Source: Bordetella parapertussis
Lineage (GTDB): Bacteria; Pseudomonadota; Gammaproteobacteria; Burkholderiales; Burkholderiaceae_D
Assembly: GCA_945867725.1 (NCBI GenBank)
Contig: CAMBJI010000005.1
Span: forward strand, 1 to 19,519
Direction: 5' to 3'
Length of the DNA stretch: 19,519 bases
Made by a program: the position numbers and the translations under genes. Below the pieces are notes generated by a model, which saw only the letters and a program-made list of their open reading frames with translations, had not been told where the DNA came from and did no database searches. Positions 8,494-17,005 of the stretch are shown here, piece after piece (within the stretch, counting starts at the first letter, position 1; every line of letters begins with the position of its first letter).

Positions 8494-9765
8494 ATGAATC
8501 AAAGAACCCTCCTCACCGACAGCTTCCATGCGGCTGTCGGCGCCGTTGATCCCCTCAAAATCGTCGCCGCCTACTTGCCTGCCCCGCCCAAGGGCCGCAC
8601 CCTCGTTGTCGGGGCCGGTAAGGCTGCCGCAAGCATGGCCAGAGCCGTTGAGCAGGTCTGGCCGGCCGGTGCGCCGCTGGAGGGCTTAGTGGTCACACGC
8701 TATGCCCACGGCATGCCCACCGAGCGCATCCGTGTCCTGGAGGCTGGCCATCCGGTACCGGACAGCGCTGGCGAGCAGGCCGCCGCCGAAATCCTCGCGC
8801 TGACCACTTCCCTGACTCCAGATGATTTGCTGATAGCGCTGGTCTCAGGCGGCGGTTCCAGTTTGCTCTCCCTGCCCGTGGACAGCGTGCCCATGGCTGA
8901 CCTCAAGGCCGTCACGAATAGTCTGCTGCGGTCCGGTGCTCCCATTACCGAAATGAATATCGTCAGAAAGCATCTGTCGCGCATACAGGGCGGCCGCCTG
9001 GCTGCCGCCTGCCGCGCCCCCGTGCTCACCCTCATAATCAGCGACGTCACCGGCGATGATCCTAGCGCGATTGCCTCCGGCCCGACCTGTGCTGATCCCA
9101 GCACCTACCGCGATGCGCTCGATATCATCAAACGCTTCCAGGTCGATGCACCGGCCTCGGTATTGGCGCATCTGGAAGCCGGCGCAGCGGGCAAGATCGA
9201 CGAGACCCCCAAGCCCGGTGACCCGGCACTCGCGCATGTCACCAACACCGTGATTGGCACGCCGCATCAGAGTCTGCAGGCGGCTGCAGCATTCTTTCGT
9301 GCGCATCAGATCACGCCCGTTGTGTTGGGTGACACTGTCACTGGCGAAGCGACCGAAGTCGCTAAGGTCTACGCGGCGCTGGTACGAGAAATCCGTGATC
9401 ATCAGCAGCCCTTCAAGCCACCTGTGGCATTGATCTCCGGTGGTGAGTGCACCGTCACCGTACGCGGCAATGGCCGTGGTGGTCGCTGCGTTGAGTTTCT
9501 GACCTCACTCACAATCGAGCTTAATGGCATGCCCGAGGTCTATGCACTCGCAGCCGATACCGACGGTATCGATGGCACCGAAGACAATGCCGGTGCCTTG
9601 CTCTTTCCTGACACCGTGGCACGCGCAACAGCCAAAGGTGTCAGCGCACAAAAAATGCTTGCCAATAACGACGGCTACAGTTACTTCGAGGCCATCGGTG
9701 ATCTGCTTGTCACGGGTCCGACCCGCACCAACGTGAATGACTATCGTGTGATTCTGGTGTTGTAG
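8494..9765 (+). CDS. Glycerate 2-kinase, MOFRL family (older name hydroxypyruvate reductase TtuD)
   Basis: A 423-residue protein of the two-domain glycerate kinase family (DUF4147 then MOFRL). It is expected to phosphorylate D-glycerate to 2-phosphoglycerate in the cytoplasm. Visible motifs are GKAAASMA (42-49), VSGGGSSLLS (about 117-126), SDVTGDDPSAIASGPT (183-198) and the C-terminal ISGGECTVTVRG / GRGGRCVEF / ADTDGIDGTEDNAGAL series. Annotations using the TtuD name for tartrate degradation are common, but the family chemistry is kinase. The frame reaches back to 8440, but I use ATG 8494, where family-like sequence begins. No Shine-Dalgarno sequence is seen. A TACAAT box lies about 40 bases upstream (8449-8454) without a matching -35. 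The pyrC start is 42 bases downstream. Confidence 0.88.
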   Translation: MNQRTLLTDSFHAAVGAVDPLKIVAAYLPAPPKGRTLVVGAGKAAASMARAVEQVWPAGAPLEGLVVTRYAHGMPTERIRVLEAGHPVPDSAGEQAAAEILALTTSLTPDDLLIALVSGGGSSLLSLPVDSVPMADLKAVTNSLLRSGAPITEMNIVRKHLSRIQGGRLAAACRAPVLTLIISDVTGDDPSAIASGPTCADPSTYRDALDIIKRFQVDAPASVLAHLEAGAAGKIDETPKPGDPALAHVTNTVIGTPHQSLQAAAAFFRAHQITPVVLGDTVTGEATEVAKVYAALVREIRDHQQPFKPPVALISGGECTVTVRGNGRGGRCVEFLTSLTIELNGMPEVYALAADTDGIDGTEDNAGALLFPDTVARATAKGVSAQKMLANNDGYSYFEAIGDLLVTGPTRTNVNDYRVILVL

Positions 9766-9807
9766 ATCGCTTTCGTTATCGATTATTTTTTCAGAAAGCA
9801 TCAGCCC

Positions 9808-10857
9808 ATGTCCAGCGCAGCACCGATAGCCACACTGACCCTCGCTCGGCCCGATGATTGGCATCTGCATTTTCGTGATGGTGATGTGCTGCGCGATGTC
9901 GTGCCGCACACCGCGCGCCAGTTCGCGCGAGCGATCGTCATGCCTAATCTCAAGCCGCCGGTCACCACCACCGAGATGGCCGCTGCTTATCGGCAGCGCA
10001 TCATCGCTGCGCTGCCCGAGGGAGCAAGCTTCGAGCCGCTGATGGTGCTTTACCTGACCGACAACACAAAGCCCGATGAAATCCATCGCGCGGTTGATAG
10101 CGGTATCGTTCATGGAGTCAAACTCTATCCAGCCGGTGCCACCACCAATTCCGACGCTGGCGTTACCGATATTCGTCGCTGTATGGCCACGCTCGAAGCG
10201 ATGCAGAAGCTGGGGTTGCCCTTGCAGATTCATGGCGAAGTCACCGATGGTGAAATTGATGTCTTCGATCGTGAAGCTGTTTTCATCGATCGCATACTGC
10301 AGCCGCTGCGACGCGATCTGCCGGGACTGAAAGTCATCTTCGAACACATCACCACGCGCGAAGCAGCGCACTATGTGCGCGACGCCGAAGGTGATATTGC
10401 CGCGACCATCACCGCGCATCATCTGCTCTACAACCGCAACGCGATTTTCAAAGGTGGCATACGCCCGCATTACTATTGCCTGCCGATTCTAAAGCGAGAA
10501 ACTCATCGTCTCGCATTGATCGAAGCCGCGACGTCGGGGAATCCACGGTTTTTTCTGGGCACCGATTCAGCGCCACATCCCAAGGGCTTGAAAGAACAAG
10601 CCTGCGGTTGCGCGGGTTGTTACACCGCCTTGCATGCAATGGAGTTGTACGCGCAAGCTTTTGACGAGGCGGGTGCGCTGGACAAGCTCGAGGGATTTGC
10701 GAGTTTTTACGGCGCAGATTTTTACCGACTGCCACGCAATACCGGCACCATCACCCTGCGCCGCCAGTCGTGGACCGTGCCTGACGAATTACCCATGGCT
10801 GGCGCCTTCGTCGTGCCTCTGGATGCAGGCAGCGAGCTGCGCTGGACATTTGTCTGA
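9808..10857 (+). CDS. pyrC: Dihydroorotase, class II
   Basis: A 349-residue cytoplasmic zinc enzyme that interconverts carbamoyl-aspartate and dihydroorotate, the third step of pyrimidine synthesis. Length and sequence match the E. coli PyrC class. Metal and catalytic residues are visible: the HxH pair H19/H21 in DDWHLHFRDG, the Lys to be carboxylated (K105) in VKLYPAGATTNSDAG, H142 in HGEV, H180 in FEHITT, and the general-base Asp253 in GTDSAPH. Nothing appears missing. The DUF3025 gene begins 7 bases after the stop, which suggests they share a transcript. Confidence 0.96.
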   Translation: MSSAAPIATLTLARPDDWHLHFRDGDVLRDVVPHTARQFARAIVMPNLKPPVTTTEMAAAYRQRIIAALPEGASFEPLMVLYLTDNTKPDEIHRAVDSGIVHGVKLYPAGATTNSDAGVTDIRRCMATLEAMQKLGLPLQIHGEVTDGEIDVFDREAVFIDRILQPLRRDLPGLKVIFEHITTREAAHYVRDAEGDIAATITAHHLLYNRNAIFKGGIRPHYYCLPILKRETHRLALIEAATSGNPRFFLGTDSAPHPKGLKEQACGCAGCYTALHAMELYAQAFDEAGALDKLEGFASFYGADFYRLPRNTGTITLRRQSWTVPDELPMAGAFVVPLDAGSELRWTFV

Positions 10858-10864
10858 ACCCATC

Positions 10865-11680
10865 ATGTCGTTGGATGACATTGACTGGCGGCGACCCTGG
10901 CTCGCACCCTTCAGGGAAACAGGGCAGGCGCTAGTTCGCAGCGGCGACTGGTTGCAGGCAGCGAATCAGATCGCTTCTGCGCATGATCTCAAGACCGCCA
11001 GCGGTTGTGCGCTTGCCTTCGTGCCTCAGCACAGTCTGCCCATCGATGTTGCTTACGAAGCCCACATCAACGCAACCGGCAAGGTACCCACGCGTGACAA
11101 TCTGCATGATTTCTTTAACGCGCTCATCTGGCTGCATTTCCCGCAGATAAAAAAGACACTGAATGCCTTGCATGCCGCAAACTCATTGACGGTATCAGCC
11201 AGCGCTGATGTTGGCAGTGTGATGAACTCAGGTGCACGTGGTCGCGCGCGTGATGCGGCGACCTTGTTTGACGAGAATGCGGCGATTTTCATTTGTAGTG
11301 ATGCACATTTAGCCGACACCTTGCGTCAGCATCAATGGCCATCTCTGTTGCAACGATCGCCCGAGGACTTTTTTTCAAAGGTATCGGTGGTGCTGTTTGG
11401 ACATGCATTAATGGAGAAGCTCATCCAACCCTACAAAGCCATCACCGCCCATGTCTGGATATCGATGGTCGAGCCAGCGTGGTTTGCATTCAGCGACAAG
11501 CAACGCAGTGAAGCTATGGACCGCAGCGTTGCTGCTGCCATCAGCGCAGGTTTTTCATCTCGTGATTTTGCGCATCTGCCCGTATTGGGTGTGCCGGGTT
11601 GGTGGTCGGAACAATCTGACGATTTTTATGACGACCGATTCGTATTCCGATCATTGCGCCACACACCAAAAACTTCCTGA
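10865..11680 (+). CDS. DUF3025 family protein of unknown function
   Basis: A 271-residue soluble-looking protein without a signal peptide or membrane segment. I recognise it as the DUF3025 family from features such as TRDNLHDFFNALIWLHFP, VSVVLFGHALMEK and LPVLGVPGWW near the C-terminus. No catalytic motif can be named. The ATG at 10865 follows the pyrC stop by 7 bases and begins MSLDDIDWRRPW. The frame is open further upstream inside pyrC, but that part is the pyrC gene read out of frame. I recall the pyrC-DUF3025 pairing from other Betaproteobacteria. It suggests co-expression, but I infer no function from it. Confidence 0.8.
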   Translation: MSLDDIDWRRPWLAPFRETGQALVRSGDWLQAANQIASAHDLKTASGCALAFVPQHSLPIDVAYEAHINATGKVPTRDNLHDFFNALIWLHFPQIKKTLNALHAANSLTVSASADVGSVMNSGARGRARDAATLFDENAAIFICSDAHLADTLRQHQWPSLLQRSPEDFFSKVSVVLFGHALMEKLIQPYKAITAHVWISMVEPAWFAFSDKQRSEAMDRSVAAAISAGFSSRDFAHLPVLGVPGWWSEQSDDFYDDRFVFRSLRHTPKTS

Positions 11681-11686
11681 GTCCGC

Positions 11687-11720
11687 GCTTGCCCAGCCAG
11701 CTATCACTGACCGGGCAAGC
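11687..11720. repeat. 8-bp inverted repeat between DUF3025 gene and porin remnant
   Basis: GCTTGCCC (11687-11694) and GGGCAAGC (11713-11720) form a perfect 8-bp stem around an 18-base loop. It lies just past the 3' ends of both the DUF3025 gene (plus) and the porin remnant (minus), where a bidirectional terminator would be expected. No T-run adjoins it, so intrinsic termination is unproven. Confidence 0.35.
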
Positions 11721-11735
11721 ACGATGACGAGATAC

Positions 11736-12080
11736 TCAGAAGCCTTTCTGCAATCCTAGAATCAGCGCATTCGATGAGCCGGATTGCGCCAGCGTCGCAT
11801 TCGCTGATCCATCCACCCAGCCCGAATAAGAAGAGGGCGCCGCATCAGTACCGCGATTGAACGCAGCATACAAGTTCGTCGTTTTCGATAGCGAATACAT
11901 AGCAGACAGATTGATGATCGAAGGATGACCCGTGCTGTCATTGCGCGCGTAGTTCAAACCTACATTGGTATTGGGCAGCGGTTTCATTTGAGCGCCTACT
12001 GTCCAGGTATTGCTTGATTCACCGATTTCAGGTTTAAAGTGCACATAATTCGCGGCGATCTTGAAAAGATAGTGGTTGCC
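11736..12080 (-). pseudogene. Outer-membrane porin remnant, C-terminal third only
   Basis: Reading leftwards from about 12080, roughly 115 codons encode alternating aromatic beta strands of a Gram-negative trimeric porin: WTVGAQMKPLPNTNVGLNYA, INLSAMYSLSKTTNLYAAFN and a terminal LILGLQKGF ending in Phe, the usual signal for outer-membrane insertion. Full porins of this type are around 350-400 residues, so the signal peptide and about two thirds of the barrel are absent. The open frame continues to 12281 (first codon ATG). That extension is antisense to the antitoxin fragment and shows no porin character, so the right boundary (12057-12085) is the estimated breakpoint. It cannot fold as a porin. 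Confidence 0.75.
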
Positions 12081-12254
12081 AAGTTCAAAAACCTCAAACC
12101 ATCGACCACCAGTATTTCCTTGCGGCTCACTGATAGTTTGCTCGAAGGTATTCGGCAACAGGCAAATAAGCTGGACGTGCCCTATCAGTCCTTGATGAAA
12201 GTCTGGCTGACTGAAAAGTTGCGTGAGGTAGATAGTCAAGGCAAAACGGCCTGA
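12039..12254 (+). pseudogene. CopG/BrnA-type antitoxin, 5'-truncated (possible small gene)
   Basis: From a GTG at 12039 the frame gives 71 residues. From about residue 7 it matches the CopG-type antitoxin family: FKNLKPSTTSISLRL is the ribbon strand, and DVPYQSLMKVWLTEKL is the C-terminal helix. Family members usually have an N-terminal segment (often with FWETHD-like sequence) that is missing here. The first residues come from sequence antisense to the porin remnant. No partner toxin gene lies on either side. AGG at 12030-12032 could serve as a weak ribosome site, so a shortened protein might be made. I favour a remnant, but a working orphan antitoxin is possible. Confidence 0.6.
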
Positions 12255-12257
12255 AGC

Positions 12258-12279
12258 GCTGATAACAAAAATTATCAGC
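12258..12279. terminator. Hairpin between the antitoxin remnant and ispB ends (terminator-like)
   Basis: GCTGATAA (12258-12265), loop CAAAAA, TTATCAGC (12272-12279) form a perfect 8-bp stem. It starts 4 bases after the antitoxin stop and lies 30 bases beyond the ispB stop on the other strand. Outer AAGCGC (12254-12259) and GCGCTT (12284-12289) can pair as an alternative. There is no T-run on either side, so it is placed like a shared terminator but is not canonical. Confidence 0.4.
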
Positions 12280-12309
12280 AAGGGCGCTTGATTCTGGTGA
12301 CGCTAGGAT

Positions 12310-13296
12310 TCAGTGATTGCGTTCGATAGCAAAGCTGGCCAGCGCAATCAGGGCTTCTTTGTATTGGCCATCGGGCAGCCCTTGTATCGAGTCTTTCGCT
12401 CGTAGAGCTGCACTTTCGGCCTGCTGGCGCGTGTATTCCAGTGCGCCGGAGCTGGTGATGGCGGACAGTATTTCGTCAAAGTGCGCTTCGTCACCTTGCG
12501 CAATGCATTGCCGCACGAGCTCGCGTTGTTGTTCGCTGCCGTGCTGCATCAGGTAGATCAGGGGTAGCGTCGGCTTGCCTTCGCGCAGATCATCACCGAC
12601 ATTTTTACCGATGTCGCTCTGATTGCCCGAGTAATCAAGCACATCATCAATCAGTTGAAAAGCAGTGCCGAGCGAGCGGCCATACTCGGCCGATGCAGTG
12701 ATCTGGTCTTCGGTTGCGCCGGCGAGCAGGCTGCCCAGCTCGGTGGCCGCTTCGAACAGCTTGGCGGTCTTGGAGCGTATGACCTGTAGGTAGCGAGCCT
12801 CGGTCACGTCAGGGTCGTGCATGTTCATCAGCTGCAGGACTTCCCCTTCAGCGATGACGTTGGTCGCGTCCGCCAGAATTTGCATGACCCGCATATTCTG
12901 AACCGAGACCATCATCTGGAATGCGCGGGAATAGACGAAGTCACCGACCAGCACGGAGGCGGCGTTGCCAAATAATGCATTTGCGGTCTGTCGTCCCCGC
13001 CGCAGATCAGACTCATCCACTACATCGTCATGCAGCAAGGTGGCGGTATGAATGAACTCAATGACGGCGGCTAGCTTGAAGTGGGCATCGCCCCGGTAGC
13101 CCCAGGCATTGGCCATCAGCAGCACCAGTGCCGGCCTGATCCGTTTGCCGCCGGCGCTGATGATGTAGTCGGCGATCTGGCTGACCAGCGGTACATCTGA
13201 GTGCAGCTGGGCGCGGATGGCGGCATCGACCGCCTGCATGTCCGCCGCGATGACGCTCAAAGGCTGGTTTTGGGGCGCGTTTGGGGGGGCGGACAC
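12310..13296 (-). CDS. ispB: Octaprenyl (polyprenyl) diphosphate synthase
   Basis: A 328-residue trans-polyprenyl synthase that builds the quinone side chain from farnesyl and isopentenyl diphosphate in the cytoplasm. Both aspartate-rich motifs are present: DDVVD (90-94) in LLHDDVVDESDLRRGRQTAN and DDVLD (217-221) in FQLIDDVLDYSG. GGKRIRP (49-55) is the usual substrate-binding element. The start is GTG at 13296, giving MSAPPNAPQN. The first internal ATG (13239, residue 20) would trim a poorly conserved tail and is an alternative. Neither start has a clear Shine-Dalgarno sequence. It is divergent from rplU, as is usual in this clade, and a perfect TATAAT lies 34-39 bases upstream. Confidence 0.94.
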   Translation of the reverse strand: MSAPPNAPQNQPLSVIAADMQAVDAAIRAQLHSDVPLVSQIADYIISAGGKRIRPALVLLMANAWGYRGDAHFKLAAVIEFIHTATLLHDDVVDESDLRRGRQTANALFGNAASVLVGDFVYSRAFQMMVSVQNMRVMQILADATNVIAEGEVLQLMNMHDPDVTEARYLQVIRSKTAKLFEAATELGSLLAGATEDQITASAEYGRSLGTAFQLIDDVLDYSGNQSDIGKNVGDDLREGKPTLPLIYLMQHGSEQQRELVRQCIAQGDEAHFDEILSAITSSGALEYTRQQAESAALRAKDSIQGLPDGQYKEALIALASFAIERNH

Positions 13297-13329
13297 GATA
13301 AATAGACTGAGAATCAGTGAAAGTCGAAG

Positions 13330-13335
13330 ATTATA
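13330..13335 (-). promoter_or_regulatory. Candidate -10 box for ispB
   Basis: TATAAT reads on the minus strand here, 34-39 bases before the ispB GTG, giving a plausible short leader. No good -35 is seen at 16-18 bp, only ACGAGG-like sequence, so this is a half-supported promoter. Confidence 0.35.
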
Positions 13336-13416
13336 CGCCGGCGTCCCGGGATCCTCGTGCCGGTGCCTGCCGTGGTCCGGGTGGCAGAAGTCGCCGAAAT
13401 GGCTCGCAATTGCACT

Positions 13417-13445
13417 TTGACCGGCGTGCTAAGTCTATGTATAAT
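13417..13445 (+). promoter_or_regulatory. Sigma70 promoter of rplU-rpmA
   Basis: TTGACC (13417-13422), a 17-base spacer and TATAAT (13440-13445) form a near-consensus sigma70 promoter, the best in the window. Transcription should begin near 13452, leaving a leader of about 100 bases before rplU. Strong constitutive expression fits ribosomal-protein genes. Confidence 0.85.
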
Positions 13446-13496
13446 TTGGGGGTTTCCCGAATCGGCAACGGCTTTTCGTCAGGCCGGGCAAGAAAG

Positions 13497-13514
13497 GGCG
13501 CCTGTACAGGTGCC
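13497..13514 (+). promoter_or_regulatory. Stem-loop in the rplU 5' leader
   Basis: GGCGCCTGTACAGGTGCC can fold as a 7-bp stem with one G-U pair and a GTAC loop. It lies about 45 bases into the predicted transcript and ends 28 bases before the GAGGT ribosome site. It may be a leader structure for autogenous control, as known for several ribosomal-protein operons, but no protein-binding motif is recognised. Confidence 0.4.
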
Positions 13515-13551
13515 GAGGCTGTATCCCGATAGATCAATCAATGAGGTTCCC

Positions 13552-13863
13552 ATGTACGCGGTCATAAAAACCGGTGGCAAACAATACAAGGTTGCTGCTG
13601 GTGAAAAACTTAAAGTAGAACAGATACCGGCAGACATTGGCTCCGAAATCACGCTAGACCAGGTGCTTGCAGTAGGCGCCGGTGAAACCATCAAATTTGG
13701 TTCGCCACTGGTTCAGGGTGCCAAGGTGCTGGCTACGGTAGTGGCGCAAGGTCGCCACGACAAGGTGAAGATTTTCAAGATGCGCCGACGCAAGCATTAT
13801 CAGAAGCGTCAGGGTCATCGTCAGAACTACACCGAATTACAGATTGTCTCGATCAACGGCTAA
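13552..13863 (+). CDS. rplU: 50S ribosomal protein L21
   Basis: A 103-residue protein of normal L21 length beginning [20 protein letters not shown] and containing the basic motif [17 protein letters not shown] that binds 23S rRNA. It is part of the large ribosomal subunit. The ATG at 13552 is chosen because GAGGT (13543-13547) stands upstream and the protein begins exactly as L21 should. The open frame before it is leader sequence. It is followed by rpmA after 38 bases, as in most bacteria. Confidence 0.98.
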   Translation: MYAVIKTGGKQYKVAAGEKLKVEQIPADIGSEITLDQVLAVGAGETIKFGSPLVQGAKVLATVVAQGRHDKVKIFKMRRRKHYQKRQGHRQNYTELQIVSING

Positions 13864-13901
13864 GCCGCTGATCTGACTCAACCCGTCATCAGGAGCACCA
13901 A

Positions 13902-14159
13902 ATGGCACACAAAAAAGGTGGCGGTACCACGCGTAACGGCCGCGATTCAGAATCGAAACGACTGGGCGTGAAAGTTTACGGCGGCCAGGCAATCAATGCA
14001 GGCGGCATCATTGTTCGTCAGCGCGGCACCAAGCTTCATGCAGGCGAGAACGTCGGCATGGGCAAAGACCACACCCTGTTTGCACTCGTGGCCGGTAAGG
14101 TCCAGTTTGCCATCAAAGGTGCAGACAAGCGGCATCTAGTGATGGTCGTTCCGGCCTGA
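13902..14159 (+). CDS. rpmA: 50S ribosomal protein L27
   Basis: An 85-residue L27 beginning [20 protein letters not shown], whose N-terminal tail reaches the peptidyl-transferase centre. The tail has no extra cleavable leader of the Firmicutes kind. The body contains [18 protein letters not shown] and [17 protein letters not shown], both family hallmarks. AGGAG at 13891-13895 is a strong ribosome site. It is the last gene before a terminator-like hairpin that separates it from obgE. Confidence 0.98.
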   Translation: MAHKKGGGTTRNGRDSESKRLGVKVYGGQAINAGGIIVRQRGTKLHAGENVGMGKDHTLFALVAGKVQFAIKGADKRHLVMVVPA

Positions 14160-14177
14160 CCGACGCGAACATCCTGC

Positions 14178-14212
14178 AAAAAGGCTCTGCCGCAGGTAGG
14201 GCCTTTTTATTT
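14178..14212 (+). terminator. Intrinsic terminator (possibly leaky) after rpmA
   Basis: AAAAAGGC (14178-14185) pairs with GCCTTTTT (14201-14208), with a T-rich tail (TTTTTATTTTA). It begins 18 bases after the rpmA stop and ends before obgE. The 15-base loop is large. A competing stem, CCTGC (14173-14177) with GCAGG (14192-14196), would trap the 5' arm, so partial readthrough to obgE is possible. Confidence 0.7.
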
Positions 14213-14217
14213 TATAG

Positions 14218-15336
<1,119 letters not shown>

Positions 15337-15338
15337 TC

Positions 15339-16457
15339 ATGCAGTCCGTCATTCGGCAGGCACAGCGCGTGATCGTCAAGGTGGGGTCTTCACTCGTCAC
15401 CAATGAGGGCCGCGGGCTGGATCACGCTGCGATTGCCAAATGGGCAGATCAAATCGCGCATTTGCGTCGCATCGGCAAGCAGGTCGTGCTGGTGAGCTCG
15501 GGCGCAGTCGCTGAAGGCATGTTGCGTCTCGGTTTCGAGCGCCGTCCCGTCGCTATTCATGAGTTGCAAGCCTGTGCCGCTGTCGGGCAAATGGGGCTCG
15601 CGCAAATTTATGAAACCAGTTTTCGAGCACATGATTTGCGCACGGCGCAGGTTTTGCTGACGCATGCCGATCTCGCTGACCGCGAACGTTATCTGAATGC
15701 ACGCTCCACCTTGTTCACATTGCTTGAATTGGGTGTCGTCCCTGTCATCAATGAAAATGACACCGTCGTCACCGATGAAATCAAGTTCGGCGACAACGAT
15801 ACGTTGGGTGCACTGGTTGCCAATCTTATTGAAGCAGATGCGCTCATCATTCTGACGGATCAGCACGGTTTGTATACCAGCGATCCACGCAAGAACGCCG
15901 ATGCAATTTTCGTACACGACGCCAAAGCCGGTGATCCGGCACTGGAAGCCATGGCCGGTGGTGCTGGCTCAGGCATTGGCAGTGGCGGCATGCTGACCAA
16001 GATACTCGCCGCTCGTCGCGCTGCGAGCTCAGGAGCGCACACGGTGATTGCTTGGGGCAGGGAAGATCAAGTGCTGGTACGACTGGCAGAAGGTGAGGCG
16101 ATAGGCACACAGCTCACTGCGCAAACGGCGCGACTCACGGCACGTAAACAGTGGATGGCGGATCATCTGAAAACCGCCGGTCAGGTAACGCTGGACGCAG
16201 GTGCCGTGCAAAAATTGCTCGAAGAGGGCAAGTCACTGTTGCCGATTGGCGTGACCGACGTCGGCGGTGACTTTGGTCGTGGTGATGTGATCACTTGCGT
16301 TGATGCGACGGGTAAACCGATCGCGCGTGGCATGTCGAATTATGCAATTACAGAAGTGAAGCGCATCATGCGCAAACCTTCATCCGAAATCGCGGCGATT
16401 CTTGGTTATGTCGAAGAGGTGGAGCTGATTCATCGGGACAATCTGGTACTGCTCTAG
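15339..16457 (+). CDS. proB: Glutamate 5-kinase
   Basis: A 372-residue enzyme that phosphorylates glutamate to glutamyl-5-phosphate, the first step of proline synthesis. The amino-acid kinase domain covers about residues 8-260, with [11 protein letters not shown] (14-24), VSSGAVAEG (52-60), INENDTV (137-143), [14 protein letters not shown] and the [13 protein letters not shown] segment near 210-222. A C-terminal PUA domain (about 280-365) is present, as in the E. coli enzyme, where feedback by proline is known. Only two bases separate it from the obgE stop, and the site before its ATG is weak, so translation is probably coupled to obgE. Confidence 0.97.
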   Translation: MQSVIRQAQRVIVKVGSSLVTNEGRGLDHAAIAKWADQIAHLRRIGKQVVLVSSGAVAEGMLRLGFERRPVAIHELQACAAVGQMGLAQIYETSFRAHDLRTAQVLLTHADLADRERYLNARSTLFTLLELGVVPVINENDTVVTDEIKFGDNDTLGALVANLIEADALIILTDQHGLYTSDPRKNADAIFVHDAKAGDPALEAMAGGAGSGIGSGGMLTKILAARRAASSGAHTVIAWGREDQVLVRLAEGEAIGTQLTAQTARLTARKQWMADHLKTAGQVTLDAGAVQKLLEEGKSLLPIGVTDVGGDFGRGDVITCVDATGKPIARGMSNYAITEVKRIMRKPSSEIAAILGYVEEVELIHRDNLVLL

Positions 16458-16481
16458 CGCGGGTGTCAGGTGTCGAGTGCC

Positions 16482-16507
16482 CGCTGAAATCAGCGCAAGG
16501 TTTTTTT
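16482..16507 (+). terminator. Possible terminator after proB
   Basis: CGCTG-AAAT-CAGCG (16482-16495) forms a 5-bp stem with a 4-base loop, and a run of seven Ts follows at 16501-16507 after a 5-base gap. It lies 25 bases past the proB stop and overlaps the 3' end of the CNP1-like gene on the other strand. The short stem and gap make it weak. Confidence 0.45.
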
Positions 16508-17005
16508 CTGCCGCATCCGCTTTACGATCGTTGTCGCGTTCCCTGCCACTGAGCCGAAGTCACAGAAATAATCATTGAACAGCGCAGCATATTGACGGTT
16601 TGCGCCCACATCCCGAATCTGACTCCAGGCGTCGTTGCGTGATGCCGACCAGTTGCCATCAGTGCCGCCCGTTGCATAAAGTTTCCTTTCGGCGGTCTTG
16701 CAGCGTATGCCTTCATGGCTGACATTGCGTGCGCCCTCGGTACTGGTAATCACCAGTGTAAATCGCACTACCCCATCTGGCGTGACGCTGACAGAGGTCG
16801 CATCAATTGCAAAATTCATCGTGGCCACTGGGCTGACATAGAAAGGCAGCAGGTTTTCTTTGGCGGGCGCCGCAGGCAGCACCAATGGTGTTGCATCCTC
16901 AGGTTTATCTGAAGCCGTTGGACTCTCTTGCGCGCACACGGCAAATGGCAGGTGCAATGCAAAAGCTAGCCAGAGCGCATTGCAGTAACCGTGGGGGCAT
17001 GTCAT
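16490..17005 (-). CDS. CNP1-like family secreted protein, unknown function
   Basis: A 171-residue protein I recognise as the CNP1-like (cryptic neisserial protein) family, usually found beside rppH or proB in Betaproteobacteria. An N-terminal hydrophobic segment ends AVCA, with likely signal-peptidase cleavage before QESP, so it should be periplasmic. Its n-region has no Lys or Arg, which is unusual. A low-complexity Pro/Ala linker follows. The body carries [20 protein letters not shown] and two cysteines, one in GIRCKTAE and one in NDYFCDFG, that may form a disulfide. The ATG overlaps the rppH TGA by ATGA, and an in-frame TAA just upstream fixes the start. The two genes are probably translationally coupled. 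Confidence 0.82.
   Translation of the reverse strand: MTCPHGYCNALWLAFALHLPFAVCAQESPTASDKPEDATPLVLPAAPAKENLLPFYVSPVATMNFAIDATSVSVTPDGVVRFTLVITSTEGARNVSHEGIRCKTAERKLYATGGTDGNWSASRNDAWSQIRDVGANRQYAALFNDYFCDFGSVAGNATTIVKRMRQKKTLR

Noticed and set aside
9505-10470. 321-codon open frame antisense to glycerate kinase and pyrC
   Set aside because: It spans parts of two well-supported genes and the gap between them. Its composition is that of an out-of-frame mirror.
12081-12281. N-terminal part of the open frame that contains the porin remnant, as a new membrane protein
   Set aside because: It is the reverse complement of the antitoxin fragment and the hairpin beyond it. The hydrophobic start arises from that antisense sequence.
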